Shown: piece by piece, positions 56,396-64,000 of the stretch
Layout of the letters: each line of letters begins with the position of its first letter
Position numbering within the stretch: position 1 is the stretch's first letter
Source of the DNA: Anaerolineae bacterium
Lineage (GTDB): Bacteria > Chloroflexota > Anaerolineae > Aggregatilineales > Phototrophicaceae
Direction of reading: 5' to 3'
Length of the DNA: 64,000 nt
Assembly: GCA_014879665.1 (NCBI GenBank)
Contig: JACSRP010000114.1
Coordinates: forward strand, 1-64,000
Position numbers and translations under genes: made by a program
The notes under the pieces: model-generated
What the model saw: only the letters and a program-made list of their open reading frames with translations
Databases searched by the model: none
What the model was told of the DNA's origin: nothing

Positions 56396-56836
56396 ATGTA
56401 TAAGACATACACACCCAGTCCAACCGAGATTAACCGTAAGTGGTGGATTGTGGATGCTGAGGGTCAAACCTTGGGGCGTCTCGCCTCTCAAGTGGCATTG
56501 ATCCTGCGTGGCAAACACAAGCCCAGCTATACGCCTAATCTCGATACTGGCGACTTCGTCGTCATAGTGAACGCCGAAAAGATTTTGGTCACCGGCAGCC
56601 GCATGGACTCCAAAATCTATTACCGGCATTCAAAGTATCAGGGCGGTTTGACCGAAATCACGCTGCGCAGGCAGCTTGAAAGGTTCCCGACTCGCCCGAT
56701 TGAAGCTGCGATCAAGGGTATGCTTCCGAAGAATGCGCTAGGACGCCAGGTATTTTCAAAGCTGAAGGTCTATGCTGGCCCCGCGCACCCGCACGAAGCG
56801 CAAAAACCGCAGCCGCTGGAATTTAAAGGGGAGTAA
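56396..56836 (+). CDS. rplM: 50S ribosomal protein L13
   Basis: 146 residues: RKWWIVDAEGQTLGRLASQV, PNLDTGDFVVIVNAEKI and AAIKGMLPKNALGRQVFSKL. The ORF track starts at 56363; I chose the ATG at 56396 with GGAGG nine bases upstream and the conserved MYKTYTP start. An early 50S assembly protein. Confidence 0.97.
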   Translation: MYKTYTPSPTEINRKWWIVDAEGQTLGRLASQVALILRGKHKPSYTPNLDTGDFVVIVNAEKILVTGSRMDSKIYYRHSKYQGGLTEITLRRQLERFPTRPIEAAIKGMLPKNALGRQVFSKLKVYAGPAHPHEAQKPQPLEFKGE

Positions 56837-56840
56837 TTAG

Positions 56841-57236
56841 ATGTCTGCACAGTATTACGAAGGTATCGGACGCCGCAAAGAAGCTTCAGCGCGCGTTCGC
56901 ATATTTGCCGGCGGCACCGGGCGCGTGGTCATCAATGACCGTGAAGGCGCTGAATACATGAGCCGCGCGGGCGATCTGGAAATTCTGCTTCAGCCCTTGA
57001 CCGTGCTCGGTCAGGAACGCAGCTTTGATGTCTCGGTGCATGTCTACGGCGGCGGCATAAGCGGCCAACGCGATGCCATCCGCCTCGGTCTGGCGCGTGC
57101 TCTGCTGAAGCTCGATCCTGAAAACAAGCCCACGCTGCGCACCAACGGGCTGGTTTCGCGCGATAATCGCGTCAAGGAACGTAAAAAGCCAGGTCTCAAG
57201 CGCGCGCGCAAGGCACCAACCTACACCAAGCGTTAA
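56841..57236 (+). CDS. rpsI: 30S ribosomal protein S9
   Basis: 131 residues: YEGIGRRKEASARVRIFAGG and the C-terminal DNRVKERKKPGLKRARKAPT, whose last KR contacts the P-site tRNA. Starts 4 bases after rplM; end of the ribosomal cluster. Confidence 0.98.
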   Translation: MSAQYYEGIGRRKEASARVRIFAGGTGRVVINDREGAEYMSRAGDLEILLQPLTVLGQERSFDVSVHVYGGGISGQRDAIRLGLARALLKLDPENKPTLRTNGLVSRDNRVKERKKPGLKRARKAPTYTKR

Positions 57237-57264
57237 TCGCTTCGGGCAATATTTGTAACTTTTT

Positions 57265-57291
57265 AAGGCAAGACCATCCGCGTCTTGCCTT
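57265..57291 (+). terminator. terminator closing the ribosomal cluster
   Basis: AAGGCAAGAC-catccgc-GTCTTGCCTT is a 10-bp stem with a 7-base loop, 28 bases past the rpsI stop. Only a short T run follows (CTTTGC), but the A/T-rich flanks on both sides make it plausible. Confidence 0.75.
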
Positions 57292-57346
57292 TGCTGTTAT
57301 ACGGTGATGTCACCGCTAATCCAGCCAATTTCAACAGGGCGCTTCA

Positions 57347-58033
57347 ATGGGCACAATCGTCTATATGCTGTTCGATTTTGATAATTTGCGATTAGCAGAT
57401 CGTGGGCGTATTCTTTCCCTCATGGGCGCGCTTGCCGAAAACGACCAATATCGCTTCCTTAAAAAAGCTATTGTCTGCGACGATATGCCCGGCGAAATCT
57501 ACGTCCCCAACACGCCTGAACTGCTAGATCGCGCATGGTCAAATGCTGTTCGTGCTGCCCCGCGCTATAACGGCCAGTATTGGATGGAATTTGAAAATAG
57601 TTCCGGTCTGAAAATCAGCTTTGGCTTCGATCCGCGTAAGCTCAAGCGCCTGCATCTCAACATGGATAAAGATGCCTTGAAATTGCCGGGAAGTGCGCCT
57701 AATGCCGCTGAACTGGTGAAGGTGATCAGGATCATTAATAATACGCTTGCGCCATCTTACGGTTACGGCCTTTTTAACTATGACGTCCATGATCTACAGC
57801 CTGTTGGCGCTGGCCCACAGGGTATCTGGGATTACAATTTGTTCGGGGCAAAACTGGTGGAGCAGTGGAACCATGCTTTAGACGGCTTACCTGCTGCCGT
57901 CACCCGTTTTCAGAATGGCGGCGCGCTGGTAGCCCTATCTGATGAGCCATTTGCAGGCTACCGCGAAGCCGCGCCACACTATAAACAGGCCGCCGAATCA
58001 CTAGGGTTAAGCGCCGTCTTTCACGATGGGTAA
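57347..58033 (+). CDS. protein of unknown function
   Basis: I do not recognise a family. 228 residues, no signal peptide, no membrane helix, probably cytoplasmic. It has one Cys (IVCDDMP), many aromatic residues (YNGQYWMEFE, YGYGLFNYD) and a regular globular composition. It lies between the end of the ribosomal cluster and the TP-methylase/MazG gene, in the same direction as both. Codon usage looks like the neighbours, so it is likely a real gene. The ATG has only a weak ribosome site. Confidence 0.75.
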   Translation: MGTIVYMLFDFDNLRLADRGRILSLMGALAENDQYRFLKKAIVCDDMPGEIYVPNTPELLDRAWSNAVRAAPRYNGQYWMEFENSSGLKISFGFDPRKLKRLHLNMDKDALKLPGSAPNAAELVKVIRIINNTLAPSYGYGLFNYDVHDLQPVGAGPQGIWDYNLFGAKLVEQWNHALDGLPAAVTRFQNGGALVALSDEPFAGYREAAPHYKQAAESLGLSAVFHDG

Positions 58034-58141
58034 TTGAGAGGTGGCAATCGGACGCCCCATAGGGCATCCCTGCAAAAGGCTTCTTCAAGAGGCGCAATTT
58101 TAGCCGGGCGGCTTCAACCTCTGGCGAGATGAGGTTAATTC

Positions 58142-59590
58142 ATGACATTAACAATCGTTGGTTTAGGGCCGGGACGCGCGCAGGATTTAACCCGCCGCGC
58201 ATGGTCAGCGCTGGAAAATGCGCCCCGCGTCATTTTGCGCACTAAAGAACATCCCTGTGTACCCGAACTTCCCAACCGCGAAAATACCGAATCTTGCGAT
58301 GACGTATACGAATCCAGCGGCGATTTTGCCCTGATTTACAGCGCCATCGTCAATCGGGTGATGTCCGCGCTGGAGCAGGGCGATGTGGTTTACGCTGTTC
58401 CCGGCGATCCGCTGGTTGGCGAAGCGACTGTGCAAAGCCTGATTGCGCGTTGTGCGGAGGCGAATATCCCCTGCGAAATCGTCATGGGTATCAGCTTCAT
58501 TGAGCCGATGCTTAAGGCTGTCAGGCTGGATGCGCTGGACGGCGTGCAAATTTTCGATGCGCTCACCATCGCCATGATGTATCACCCGCCGCTTAACCCC
58601 GATCTTCCGGCGCTGCTAGCACAGGTTTACAGCCGGCAGGCTGCCTCTGAACTCAAACTTACCTTGATGAACCAGTATCCCGACGAGTTTGATGCTGCCC
58701 TCATTCACGCTGCCGGTACCGATGATGAGCGGGTTGAGTGGGTGAAACTCTATGAAATTGACCGCAGCCCGCATATTCAGCATCTCACCTCGCTCTATCT
58801 GCCGCCGTTAGGGACGCAGAACAGTTTTGAGACGCTTCAAGACAATATCGCGCATTTGCGTGCGCCTGAGGGCTGCCCCTGGGATCGCAAGCAGACCCAT
58901 CTTTCCCTGCGTAAATATCTCATTGAAGAAACCTATGAGGTGCTGGAGACGCTGGATCGTGAAGATCCTGCCGCGCTTCAGGAAGAAATGGGCGATCTGC
59001 TGCTGCAAATTATGCTGCACACGCAGATCGGCATTGATGACGGTGAATTTCGCATGGCCGATGTCATCCGAACGCTCAATGAAAAGCTGATTCGCCGCCA
59101 TCCCCACGTGTGGGGGGAAGTTTCGGTGAACGGCGCGGATCAGGTTGTGACCAATTGGGACGCTATCAAGCGGCAGGAAAAGGCCGGCAAACTAGAGAAA
59201 CCGGCTTCACTGCTTGATGGTGTGCCGCTGGAACTGCCCGCCCTGATGCGCGCCTATGAATACACCTCTCGCGCCGCTAAACCCGGCTTTGACTGGGAGC
59301 GCGTTGAAGATGTGATCGCCAAAGTACGCGAAGAAATTGAAGAAGTGCAGGCGGCATCCACGCCAGATGAGCAGGCATCTGAAATTGGCGATCTGCTGTT
59401 TGTCGTTGTTAATTGGGCGCGCTGGCTGAAGGTAGACCCTGAAACCGCGCTCCGTGAGTCCAGTCAGCGTTTTTATGGCCGCTTTAGCTATATCGAAGCG
59501 GAGCTGGCGAAGCAGGGCAAAGCGCTGGCCGACAGTCATTTACAGGAAATGGACGCATTGTGGAATCAGGCGAAGGCGCACGGCCTCTAA
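58142..59590 (+). CDS. tetrapyrrole-methylase-like / MazG nucleotide pyrophosphohydrolase fusion
   Basis: 482 residues, YabN-type architecture. Residues about 1-215 form a TP-methylase-like domain ([33 protein letters not shown]). Residues about 230-480 hold two MazG modules. The first has [20 protein letters not shown] and EETYEVLE...EEMGDLLLQ, the second EIEEVQA...[10 protein letters not shown]. MazG hydrolyses NTPs, possibly damaged or excess ones, to NMP and pyrophosphate. The methylase-like part's role in such fusions is unknown. It ends just before the rRNA methyltransferase gene. Confidence 0.94.
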   Translation: MTLTIVGLGPGRAQDLTRRAWSALENAPRVILRTKEHPCVPELPNRENTESCDDVYESSGDFALIYSAIVNRVMSALEQGDVVYAVPGDPLVGEATVQSLIARCAEANIPCEIVMGISFIEPMLKAVRLDALDGVQIFDALTIAMMYHPPLNPDLPALLAQVYSRQAASELKLTLMNQYPDEFDAALIHAAGTDDERVEWVKLYEIDRSPHIQHLTSLYLPPLGTQNSFETLQDNIAHLRAPEGCPWDRKQTHLSLRKYLIEETYEVLETLDREDPAALQEEMGDLLLQIMLHTQIGIDDGEFRMADVIRTLNEKLIRRHPHVWGEVSVNGADQVVTNWDAIKRQEKAGKLEKPASLLDGVPLELPALMRAYEYTSRAAKPGFDWERVEDVIAKVREEIEEVQAASTPDEQASEIGDLLFVVVNWARWLKVDPETALRESSQRFYGRFSYIEAELAKQGKALADSHLQEMDALWNQAKAHGL

Positions 59591-59601
59591 ACCCTGAAAT
59601 C

Positions 59602-60324
59602 ATGCTCGAAGGCGTGATTTCAATTCAAGCGGCGCTGGAGAGTGGCAGTCGCCCGATTCACGAAATTCTCGTGCGCAGTCACCGCCGTGAGCGCGATCTT
59701 GATCGCTTGATTCGCCTTGCTCGTTCTCAGCAAATCCCGACTCGCGAGGTCAGCGCCGCCGATCTGGATGCGCTGGCTTCCGGGCGCAGTCATGGCGGGG
59801 TAATCGCCCGCGTAGGCGAGCGCCATTACGCTTCGTTGGATGCCTTGATGGCTGGCATAGATGCGCCTTTCATTGCCATGCTTGATGGCGTAGAAGACCC
59901 GTTCAACTTCGGGCAGGCGATACGCGCTTTGTACGCCGCGGGCGTGAATGGGCTGGTCTTGCGCCCGCGTTCGTGGGAGAATGCGGCTTCGGTGGTGGCG
60001 CGCGCATCGGCAGGCGCCAGCGAGCGCATCATAACCGCCATCGCTGAAACTGCCGAAGAAGCGGCTGAATTTTTCCGGAAAAATCGCTTCACTATTGCCG
60101 TCACCGACAAAGACCGCGCGGTGAGTATTTACGATGCCGACTTGAGCGGTAAACTCTTCCTGCTGATCGGCGGAGAACGGCGCGGCGTCACCCGTTCCTT
60201 TGCAGATGCTGCTGATATTCGGCTGAAAATTCCGTATGGGCGGGGATTTCCGATGTCTTTAGGCACAACATCGGCGGCGGCAGTGCTGGCATTTGAGGTC
60301 TTTCGTCAGCGGCAGGGGAAATAA
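59602..60324 (+). CDS. SpoU-type (TrmH/RlmB family) RNA 2'-O-methyltransferase
   Basis: 240 residues. The N-terminal part (LEGVISIQAALESGSRPIHE) resembles the substrate-binding domain of RlmB. The knotted SPOUT domain has DGVEDPFNFGQAIRALYAAG, LLIGGERRGVTRSF and IPYGRGFPMSLGTTSAAAVL. Likely methylates a ribose in 23S rRNA using SAM. The ORF track begins at GTG 59560 inside the mazG gene; the ATG at 59602 places the start right before the conserved region. A terminator begins immediately after the stop. Confidence 0.92.
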   Translation: MLEGVISIQAALESGSRPIHEILVRSHRRERDLDRLIRLARSQQIPTREVSAADLDALASGRSHGGVIARVGERHYASLDALMAGIDAPFIAMLDGVEDPFNFGQAIRALYAAGVNGLVLRPRSWENAASVVARASAGASERIITAIAETAEEAAEFFRKNRFTIAVTDKDRAVSIYDADLSGKLFLLIGGERRGVTRSFADAADIRLKIPYGRGFPMSLGTTSAAAVLAFEVFRQRQGK

Positions 60325-60353
60325 AAAACGGCCAGTCATTGACCAGCCGTTTT
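60325..60353. terminator. bidirectional terminator between the rRNA methyltransferase and tRNA-Pro
   Basis: AAAACGGC-ca-GTC-att-GAC-ca-GCCGTTTT starts on the base after the stop codon. On the forward strand it ends in TTTT; on the reverse strand it is followed by a run of six Ts, two bases past the tRNA 3' end. It therefore serves both convergent genes. Confidence 0.9.
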
Positions 60354-60354
60354 G

Positions 60355-60428
60355 TCGGGGTGGCGGGATTCGAACCCACGACCTCAGCGTCCCGATCGCT
60401 GCGCGCTACCAAGCTGCGCCACACCCCG
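60355..60428 (-). tRNA. tRNA-Pro (anticodon CGG)
   Basis: The reverse strand folds as a full cloverleaf: acceptor CGGGGTG/CACCCCG, D arm GCGC...GCGC, anticodon stem CAGCG/CGCTG with loop ATCGGGA (anticodon CGG), a five-base variable region, and T arm GTGGG-TTCGAAT-CCCGC. C1-G72 with discriminator A73 fits bacterial tRNA-Pro. CCA is not encoded (ACA follows), so it must be added by the CCA enzyme. Confidence 0.97.
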
Positions 60429-60502
60429 TAAACTGCTGCGAACTATACTGGAACTAATCTTGAACTGCAAGAGTAGACTTACGTAAACTGGAGCGATGCG
60501 CT

Positions 60503-61129
60503 ATGCCTGAACAAACGCCTTCATCCCCCTCACAACCCGTCCTTTCTGACCGCCTGCGGGCGATATTTGCTGGCGTTACCTCACGCGCTGGCGAAACCGT
60601 ACATGGTTGGGGTGTGCATCCCGACTGGATTACGATTGCTGGCCTGATCGTGGTCGGCGTCGGCGCGTTCTTCATCGCTCGCGGTGAATTTTTGCCCGCC
60701 GCCATCCTCTTGCTGATCAGCCTGCCGCTGGATGCGCTGGATGGCGCGGTTGCCCGTGCAATGAAGCGTAAAGATCGGCGTGGCGCGGTGCTAGATTCGA
60801 CGCTGGATCGTTATGCGGACAGCCTGATCTTCATCGGCTTTGCTTACTATTTCGCCTCAATTGGCAATCTGGGCTATATGATCGTGGCACTGGTCTCCCT
60901 GACCGGCACTTTTGCCGTCAGCTATACCCGCGCCCGCGCCGGTGAAGCTGACTTGAGCGTGAAGATCGGTATCTTTTCCCGTTTCGAGCGTATCGTCACC
61001 CTGCTGGTGATTTTATTCATTCCGCAGTTGATCGAATTGGGCATGTGGGTGCTGGCTATCGGCACTAATTTCACCGCTTTGCAGCGCCTCTGGTACGTTT
61101 ACAAGCATCTGGATAAAGACGTGACATAA
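60503..61129 (+). CDS. CDP-alcohol phosphatidyltransferase
   Basis: 208 residues with about six membrane helices. The catalytic motif DxxDGxxAR-x8-GxxxDxxxD reads DALDGAVARAMKRKDRRGAVLDSTLDRYAD. It joins a CDP-linked lipid to an alcohol such as glycerol 3-phosphate, inositol phosphate or a related polyol, in the cytoplasmic membrane. The substrate cannot be told from the motif; the sequence looks closer to the phosphatidylinositol-phosphate-synthase-like group than to PgsA. A Pro/Ser N-terminus of about 15 residues precedes the fold. Confidence 0.93.
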   Translation: MPEQTPSSPSQPVLSDRLRAIFAGVTSRAGETVHGWGVHPDWITIAGLIVVGVGAFFIARGEFLPAAILLLISLPLDALDGAVARAMKRKDRRGAVLDSTLDRYADSLIFIGFAYYFASIGNLGYMIVALVSLTGTFAVSYTRARAGEADLSVKIGIFSRFERIVTLLVILFIPQLIELGMWVLAIGTNFTALQRLWYVYKHLDKDVT

Positions 61130-61287
61130 AATACATTGGCTGCGCGTCCCACTTTCGTTGTGTATATATAGGGGGCGCTCGTTTGGGTGTTCACATATAA
61201 TAACCGGGTTTGTGGGGGATATAGCGCGTCTGCTGTGCTTAGCACCCACCCTCCATACATGGAGAGTGAATTGAGGATGAGGATTTT

Positions 61288-61313
61288 GAAGGGCGGTTCG
61301 CGAGCCGCCCTTC
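61288..61313. terminator. GC-rich hairpin in the 61130-61350 gap
   Basis: GAAGGGCGG-ttcgcgag-CCGCCCTTC has a 9-bp stem and stands between two convergent genes. No T tract follows on either side. A shorter palindrome, CTCCAT-AC-ATGGAG, lies just before it (61251-61264). Confidence 0.6.
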
Positions 61314-61350
61314 TCGCTTCCATTTATGTCTTGCTCAAGTGTTCTCGTGC

Positions 61351-61830
61351 CTAATTCTCGGTCGAATGTTCAACTACATGTTTACGAAACCTATCAGCAT
61401 CTGCTACCCAGTTGAAACGTTGTTTTGTACCTCCTGAGCCAGTAATTCTTAGATTTTTATACCCCATTATTCTGCCTATCAAGGATTCCTGAACCTGGAA
61501 ACTTTCAATTTTATTCAAATTTAGCTCTAGCGTTTGGCGTCGGATAAATCCAGACTTAATGAGTATTCTGCGGTTAGTCAAACCAAATTCCGAGGAAATG
61601 TAGTTCAGATAGCCCATGGCAGCAATAATTATTGCCATGACAATTCCTATGAAACCTAACAGGAAGCTTCCGCCGCCACTGCTGGTGGTACTTCCGCTAA
61701 ATACACATGCTCCAATAATAAGCAGAGCCACAATGAAATTTACAGCTGGCCCCACAATCGCCCACCAATGGAGTTTCGTTATATAAATGACCTCTTCCCC
61801 TTTAACAAGGTTGTTTTCGATGTAACCCAT
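61351..61830 (-). CDS. bacterial PH-domain (bPH2) membrane protein
   Basis: 159 residues. Two membrane helices (about 24-45 and 57-77) are followed by the bPH2 domain: FGLTNRRILIKSGFIRRQTL, NLNKIESFQVQESLIGRIMG and YKNLRITGSGG. This is the YdbS/YdbT-like group; the function is poorly defined, possibly membrane sensing. The gene is richer in A and T than its neighbours, which could reflect separate origin. Confidence 0.9.
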   Translation of the reverse strand: MGYIENNLVKGEEVIYITKLHWWAIVGPAVNFIVALLIIGACVFSGSTTSSGGGSFLLGFIGIVMAIIIAAMGYLNYISSEFGLTNRRILIKSGFIRRQTLELNLNKIESFQVQESLIGRIMGYKNLRITGSGGTKQRFNWVADADRFRKHVVEHSTEN

Positions 61831-62197
61831 TTTATCCTCGATGCCCCTATTTTAATCCGAGTCATTTGCCACAAGTCGGAAATATTAGTGAGGTTTTTTT
61901 TTTGCAAATTTTGTCGCTAATCGTGAATAAGAAATGGGTAGTGTCGGCGATTTCCTTATACAATCTCTCCATTAAGCGGAGTCGATCACCCAGAGGAAAT
62001 ATCAAATTTGTAGGTTAAAGCTGAATAAAGCGTTTTTGCCCGACCCCTAATCCCCGCGAAACAAAAACCCCTCTCCATGGGGGAGAGGGGTAGGGGTGAG
62101 GGCTTTACTTACTCTGGGACCGCGAAACTGAACACCCATGGCCCTCCTATGCGCGGTTGTAATTCAGCAAATAGCTCGCCAAACGCCGCATCTATAT
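61831..62197. other. 367-bp AT-rich gap without a supported gene
   Basis: Contains the promoter region of the leftward bPH2 gene, a run of ten Ts (61894-61903), the hairpin at 62067-62091, and the 3' part of a degenerate reverse-strand ORF. Nothing else is recognised. Confidence 0.6.
62059..62091 (-). terminator. terminator-like hairpin, also of repeat type
   Basis: ACCCCTCTCC-atggg-GGAGAGGGGT (62067-62091) is a perfect 10-bp stem; on the reverse strand it is followed by TTTTGTTT. It stands 18 bases past the end of the degenerate reverse ORF at 62109. The C-rich sequence (CCCCTAATCCCC, CCCCTCTCC, TAGGGGTGAGGG) is of a kind often repeated in intergenic regions. Confidence 0.6.
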
Positions 62198-62323
62198 CTA
62201 CACCTTCCGGCACGGATGCCGTATCGTAGTGCGCACAGCTTTTACCTGATACCGTTCTACTACAGCCGTCAGGCTGCGAATGTCCCCACGTTTCATGCGG
62301 AGAATGGCTTGGGCATCGTTCAT
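62109..62323 (-). pseudogene. remnant of an ECF sigma-factor gene (frameshifted or truncated)
   Basis: From the ATG at 62323 the reverse strand reads MNDAQAILRMKRGDIRSLTA then VVERYQVKAVRT, which matches the beginning of sigma-70 region 2 in ECF sigma factors (RxKRGD...LVxRYQxxAVR). It then becomes unrelated and stops at 62198. A different frame (the tracked ORF 62109-62357) continues with GVDIDAAFGELFAELQPRIG up to a stop at 62109. No region 2.2-4 sequence follows, so the gene is broken or deleted. A terminator-like hairpin still lies downstream. Confidence 0.6.
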
Positions 62324-62412
62324 TCAGGCTCTCTTTGTGGAAGTCCTTCCTGATCAATATAGCATTTCACCTCCGATTCTGTTGGAATTTGGGTTTTAAC
62401 CTATCATTACGC

Positions 62413-62442
62413 TTGAGAGGTTGCCTGTTTCAGCGGTATACT
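62413..62442 (+). promoter_or_regulatory. putative promoter of lgt
   Basis: TTGAGA (62413-62418) and TATACT (62437-62442), 18 bases apart, each match 5 of 6 consensus positions; they lie 62 bases upstream of the lgt ATG. Confidence 0.65.
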
Positions 62443-62504
62443 AATGCCCGTTTGTGACCAGCCCCGCTTGATGGGGATACAAAGAATTAGAGGAAGTACC
62501 CATT

Positions 62505-63368
62505 ATGGAGTTTCAGGCAGAATATATCGTCCTGTTTGACCGCCTTCAGATTCGCTATTACGGCATCATCATCGTCGCCGCCATGCTGATCGCCGCCTAT
62601 ATGGCCTCGCGCCTGGCGAAACGGGCTGGAATGAATTCTGAACATGTTTGGGGCGCCCTGACGTGGGCAATTATCCCCGCGATTATCGGTGCGCGTTTGT
62701 GGTACATCTTGTTTCCCCCGCAGTCAGCAGTTGCGCTGGGTCAGGATACAGCATGGTATTTCGAGAATTTCTTCAATCTGCAAAATGGCGCGATTGCTAT
62801 TTGGAGCGGCGGGCTGCATATCTTCGGCGCAGTGCTCGGCGGTTTCCTTGGCGCTTACATCTACATTCGCAAGAATAAGCTGCCGCTGCTGCCGTGGCTG
62901 GATATCGCCGGTATTGCGCTGCCGTTGGGGCAGGCGATTGGCCGTCTGGCAAATTTCGTGAATCAGGAATTGTACGGTGTGCCAACGTCGCTGCCTTGGG
63001 GCATCCCCATTGACGCCCGCCATCGGGTTGAGCCGTTCACCAGCATGGTGGACTATCCGGCAAATTCAACGCTGTTTCACCCGATGTTTCTTTATGAAGC
63101 GGTCTGGAATTTCGGCGCGTTCCTGATCTTGTCCTATCTATTTACCCGCAAGCGTGGCTCGTTCCTGAGCGGCGATTTCTTCCTGCTGTACGTGGCGCAG
63201 TATGCGTTCATCCGCTTCATGATGGAATTTATCCGCGTGGATGTGGCGCTGGTTGCCGGAATCAATCTGGTGCAGGTGTTATGCGCTGTGGGCTTCGTGG
63301 TCTGCGTCGTGATTTTCATCATGCGCCACCGCGCGACAACTTCCACCAGCCAGCCTGCGGCTGCCTAA
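62505..63368 (+). CDS. lgt: prolipoprotein diacylglyceryl transferase
   Basis: 287 residues with about seven membrane helices. The Lgt signature is GQAIGRLANFVNQELYG, preceded by the essential-His segment WSGGLHIFGAVLGG; IRYYGIIIVAAML near the N-terminus is also typical. It attaches diacylglycerol from phosphatidylglycerol to the lipobox Cys of prolipoproteins, the first step of lipoprotein maturation. It has its own promoter and is followed by REP-like palindromes. Confidence 0.97.
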   Translation: MEFQAEYIVLFDRLQIRYYGIIIVAAMLIAAYMASRLAKRAGMNSEHVWGALTWAIIPAIIGARLWYILFPPQSAVALGQDTAWYFENFFNLQNGAIAIWSGGLHIFGAVLGGFLGAYIYIRKNKLPLLPWLDIAGIALPLGQAIGRLANFVNQELYGVPTSLPWGIPIDARHRVEPFTSMVDYPANSTLFHPMFLYEAVWNFGAFLILSYLFTRKRGSFLSGDFFLLYVAQYAFIRFMMEFIRVDVALVAGINLVQVLCAVGFVVCVVIFIMRHRATTSTSQPAAA

Positions 63369-63392
63369 ACTTCCTCGTATTTAACCTCATCC

Positions 63393-63412
63393 GGACGCCG
63401 CATGCGGCGTCC
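63393..63412. repeat. REP-like 20-bp palindrome
   Basis: GGACGCCGCATGCGGCGTCC is perfectly self-complementary and followed by TACGG. It lies 24 bases past lgt. Confidence 0.75.
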
Positions 63413-63454
63413 TACGGCTTTCCCTTCAGTGTATTAAAGAGGGGATTGAGAGAC

Positions 63455-63474
63455 GGGCGCGCCGCGGCGCGCCC
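63455..63474. repeat. REP-like 20-bp palindrome
   Basis: GGGCGCGCCGCGGCGCGCCC is perfectly self-complementary and followed by CTACAGG, similar to the flank of the palindrome at 63393. Two GC-rich palindromes with related flanks 42 bases apart suggest a repeated extragenic element. Confidence 0.75.
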
Positions 63475-63595
63475 CTACAGGCACAGTGCGTAGTTTCTAA
63501 TCAAAACGCCATCCGCCCATTCATGATTTATTCACGCCATTCAATTGTAGGTTCGTGCGATAATCATAGGACGTTTGCTTACAGAGTAAGACGCT

Positions 63596-64000
63596 ATGAT
63601 TGAAGCGCATGAGCTGACGAAAGATTTTGATGGCTTTCGTGCGGTAGATACTGTTACTTTAGATGTCCCTGCGGGATCGGTGTTAGCAGTGCTTGGCCCT
63701 AACGGCGCTGGTAAAACGACGACCGTGCGGATGTTGACCTCGATTCTTCAACCCACTTCTGGCTGGGCAAAGGTCGCCGGTTATGATGTCGCTACACACC
63801 CCGAAGCCGTTCGCGCCAATGTGGGTGTCTTAACCGAACAGCACGGCCTTTACGAACGGATGAAAGCCATCGAATACCTCGATTTTTTCGGTCAGGTATA
63901 TCATCTTCCTGCAAGCGTGCGCCGTCAGCGCGCTTATGAACTGATGGAGCGTTTTGGCCTAACCTTTGCGCTCAGTAAGCAGCTTGGCGAATATTCCAAA
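63596..64000 (+). CDS. ABC transporter ATP-binding protein (N-terminal part; runs off the right edge)
   Basis: 135 residues are visible; it is not in the ORF track because the window cuts it. It begins MIEAHELTKDFDGFRAVDTV and has the Walker A LGPNGAGKTTTVRML and the Q-loop region VLTEQHGLYERM. It stops at GEYSK, just before the expected signature motif. This pattern (LTK-F--AVD; TSILQPTSG) is typical of ABC-2 export systems for drugs, lipids or polysaccharides. The partner permease would lie beyond the window. Confidence 0.92.
   Translation, partial: MIEAHELTKDFDGFRAVDTVTLDVPAGSVLAVLGPNGAGKTTTVRMLTSILQPTSGWAKVAGYDVATHPEAVRANVGVLTEQHGLYERMKAIEYLDFFGQVYHLPASVRRQRAYELMERFGLTFALSKQLGEYSK

Overview
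This 64 kb window looks like an ordinary chromosomal stretch of a Chloroflexota bacterium, most likely of the Anaerolineae group. That placement is an inference from gene content, not from a marker search. The supporting traits are an F420-type LLM oxidoreductase, a transaldolase/glucose-6-phosphate isomerase fusion beside transketolase, secreted proteins whose signal peptide is followed by a Thr/Pro/Glu/Ser linker, a very large kinase-like membrane protein, and zinc-ligand forms of L24 and L36. Base composition is slightly GC-rich by eye. No rRNA, insertion sequence, prophage or CRISPR array was found.

Layout. 1-1670: the leftward glycerol genes glpK and glpA (cut by the window edge). 1881-3836: a P1B-4 metal-export ATPase. 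3983-6376: a DUF883-like tail-anchored protein, a membrane protein of unknown function and a secreted glutaminyl cyclase, all leftward. 6520-11640: a possible small ORF, then tkt and the tal-pgi fusion (non-oxidative pentose phosphate module). 11777-13445: a FmdB-like protein without its cysteines, a HEAT-repeat protein and dtd. 13637-19249: a 1449-residue kinase-like membrane protein and a receiver/histidine-kinase protein. 19276-24858: ferredoxin, MaoC dehydratase, a TPR-like membrane protein, coaBC, an SDR and an LLM oxidoreductase. 24928-28403: four leftward surface-glycan-type genes (CgeB-like glycosyltransferase, two SAM methyltransferases, GT2). 28478-30973: two secreted proteins (FxLYD/propeller-like and C39-like protease with TPRs). 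31207-35416: an FHA-receiver protein, a large LuxR-family ATPase regulator and a peroxiredoxin.

35417-57291 is the str-S10-spc-alpha ribosomal cluster in near-canonical order: rpsL, rpsG, fusA, tuf, rpsJ, rplC, rplD, rplW, rplB, rpsS, rplV, rpsC, rplP, rpmC, rpsQ, rplN, rplX, rplE, rpsN, rpsH, rplF, rplR, rpsE, rpmD, rplO, secY, adk, map, rpmJ, rpsM, rpsK, rpoA, rplQ, truA, rplM, rpsI. infA and rpsD are missing from their usual places. The cluster is punctuated by RNA-like secondary structures: an attenuator-like hairpin in the rpsL leader, a perfect 11-bp hairpin before rpsJ, a three-way-junction fold before secY, a 26-bp palindrome before adk, a long-range pairing before map, and a hairpin before rpsK.

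57347-64000: an unrecognised gene, a TP-methylase/MazG fusion, a SpoU rRNA methyltransferase, tRNA-Pro(CGG), a CDP-alcohol phosphatidyltransferase, a bPH2 membrane protein, the decayed start of an ECF sigma factor, lgt, REP-like palindromes and the beginning of an ABC transporter ATPase. The least expected signals are the intercistronic RNA structures, the S14 protein with an enlarged and altered zinc site, the cysteine-free FmdB protein and the broken sigma-factor gene. No single gene cluster in the window stands out as an obviously new defence or biosynthetic system.
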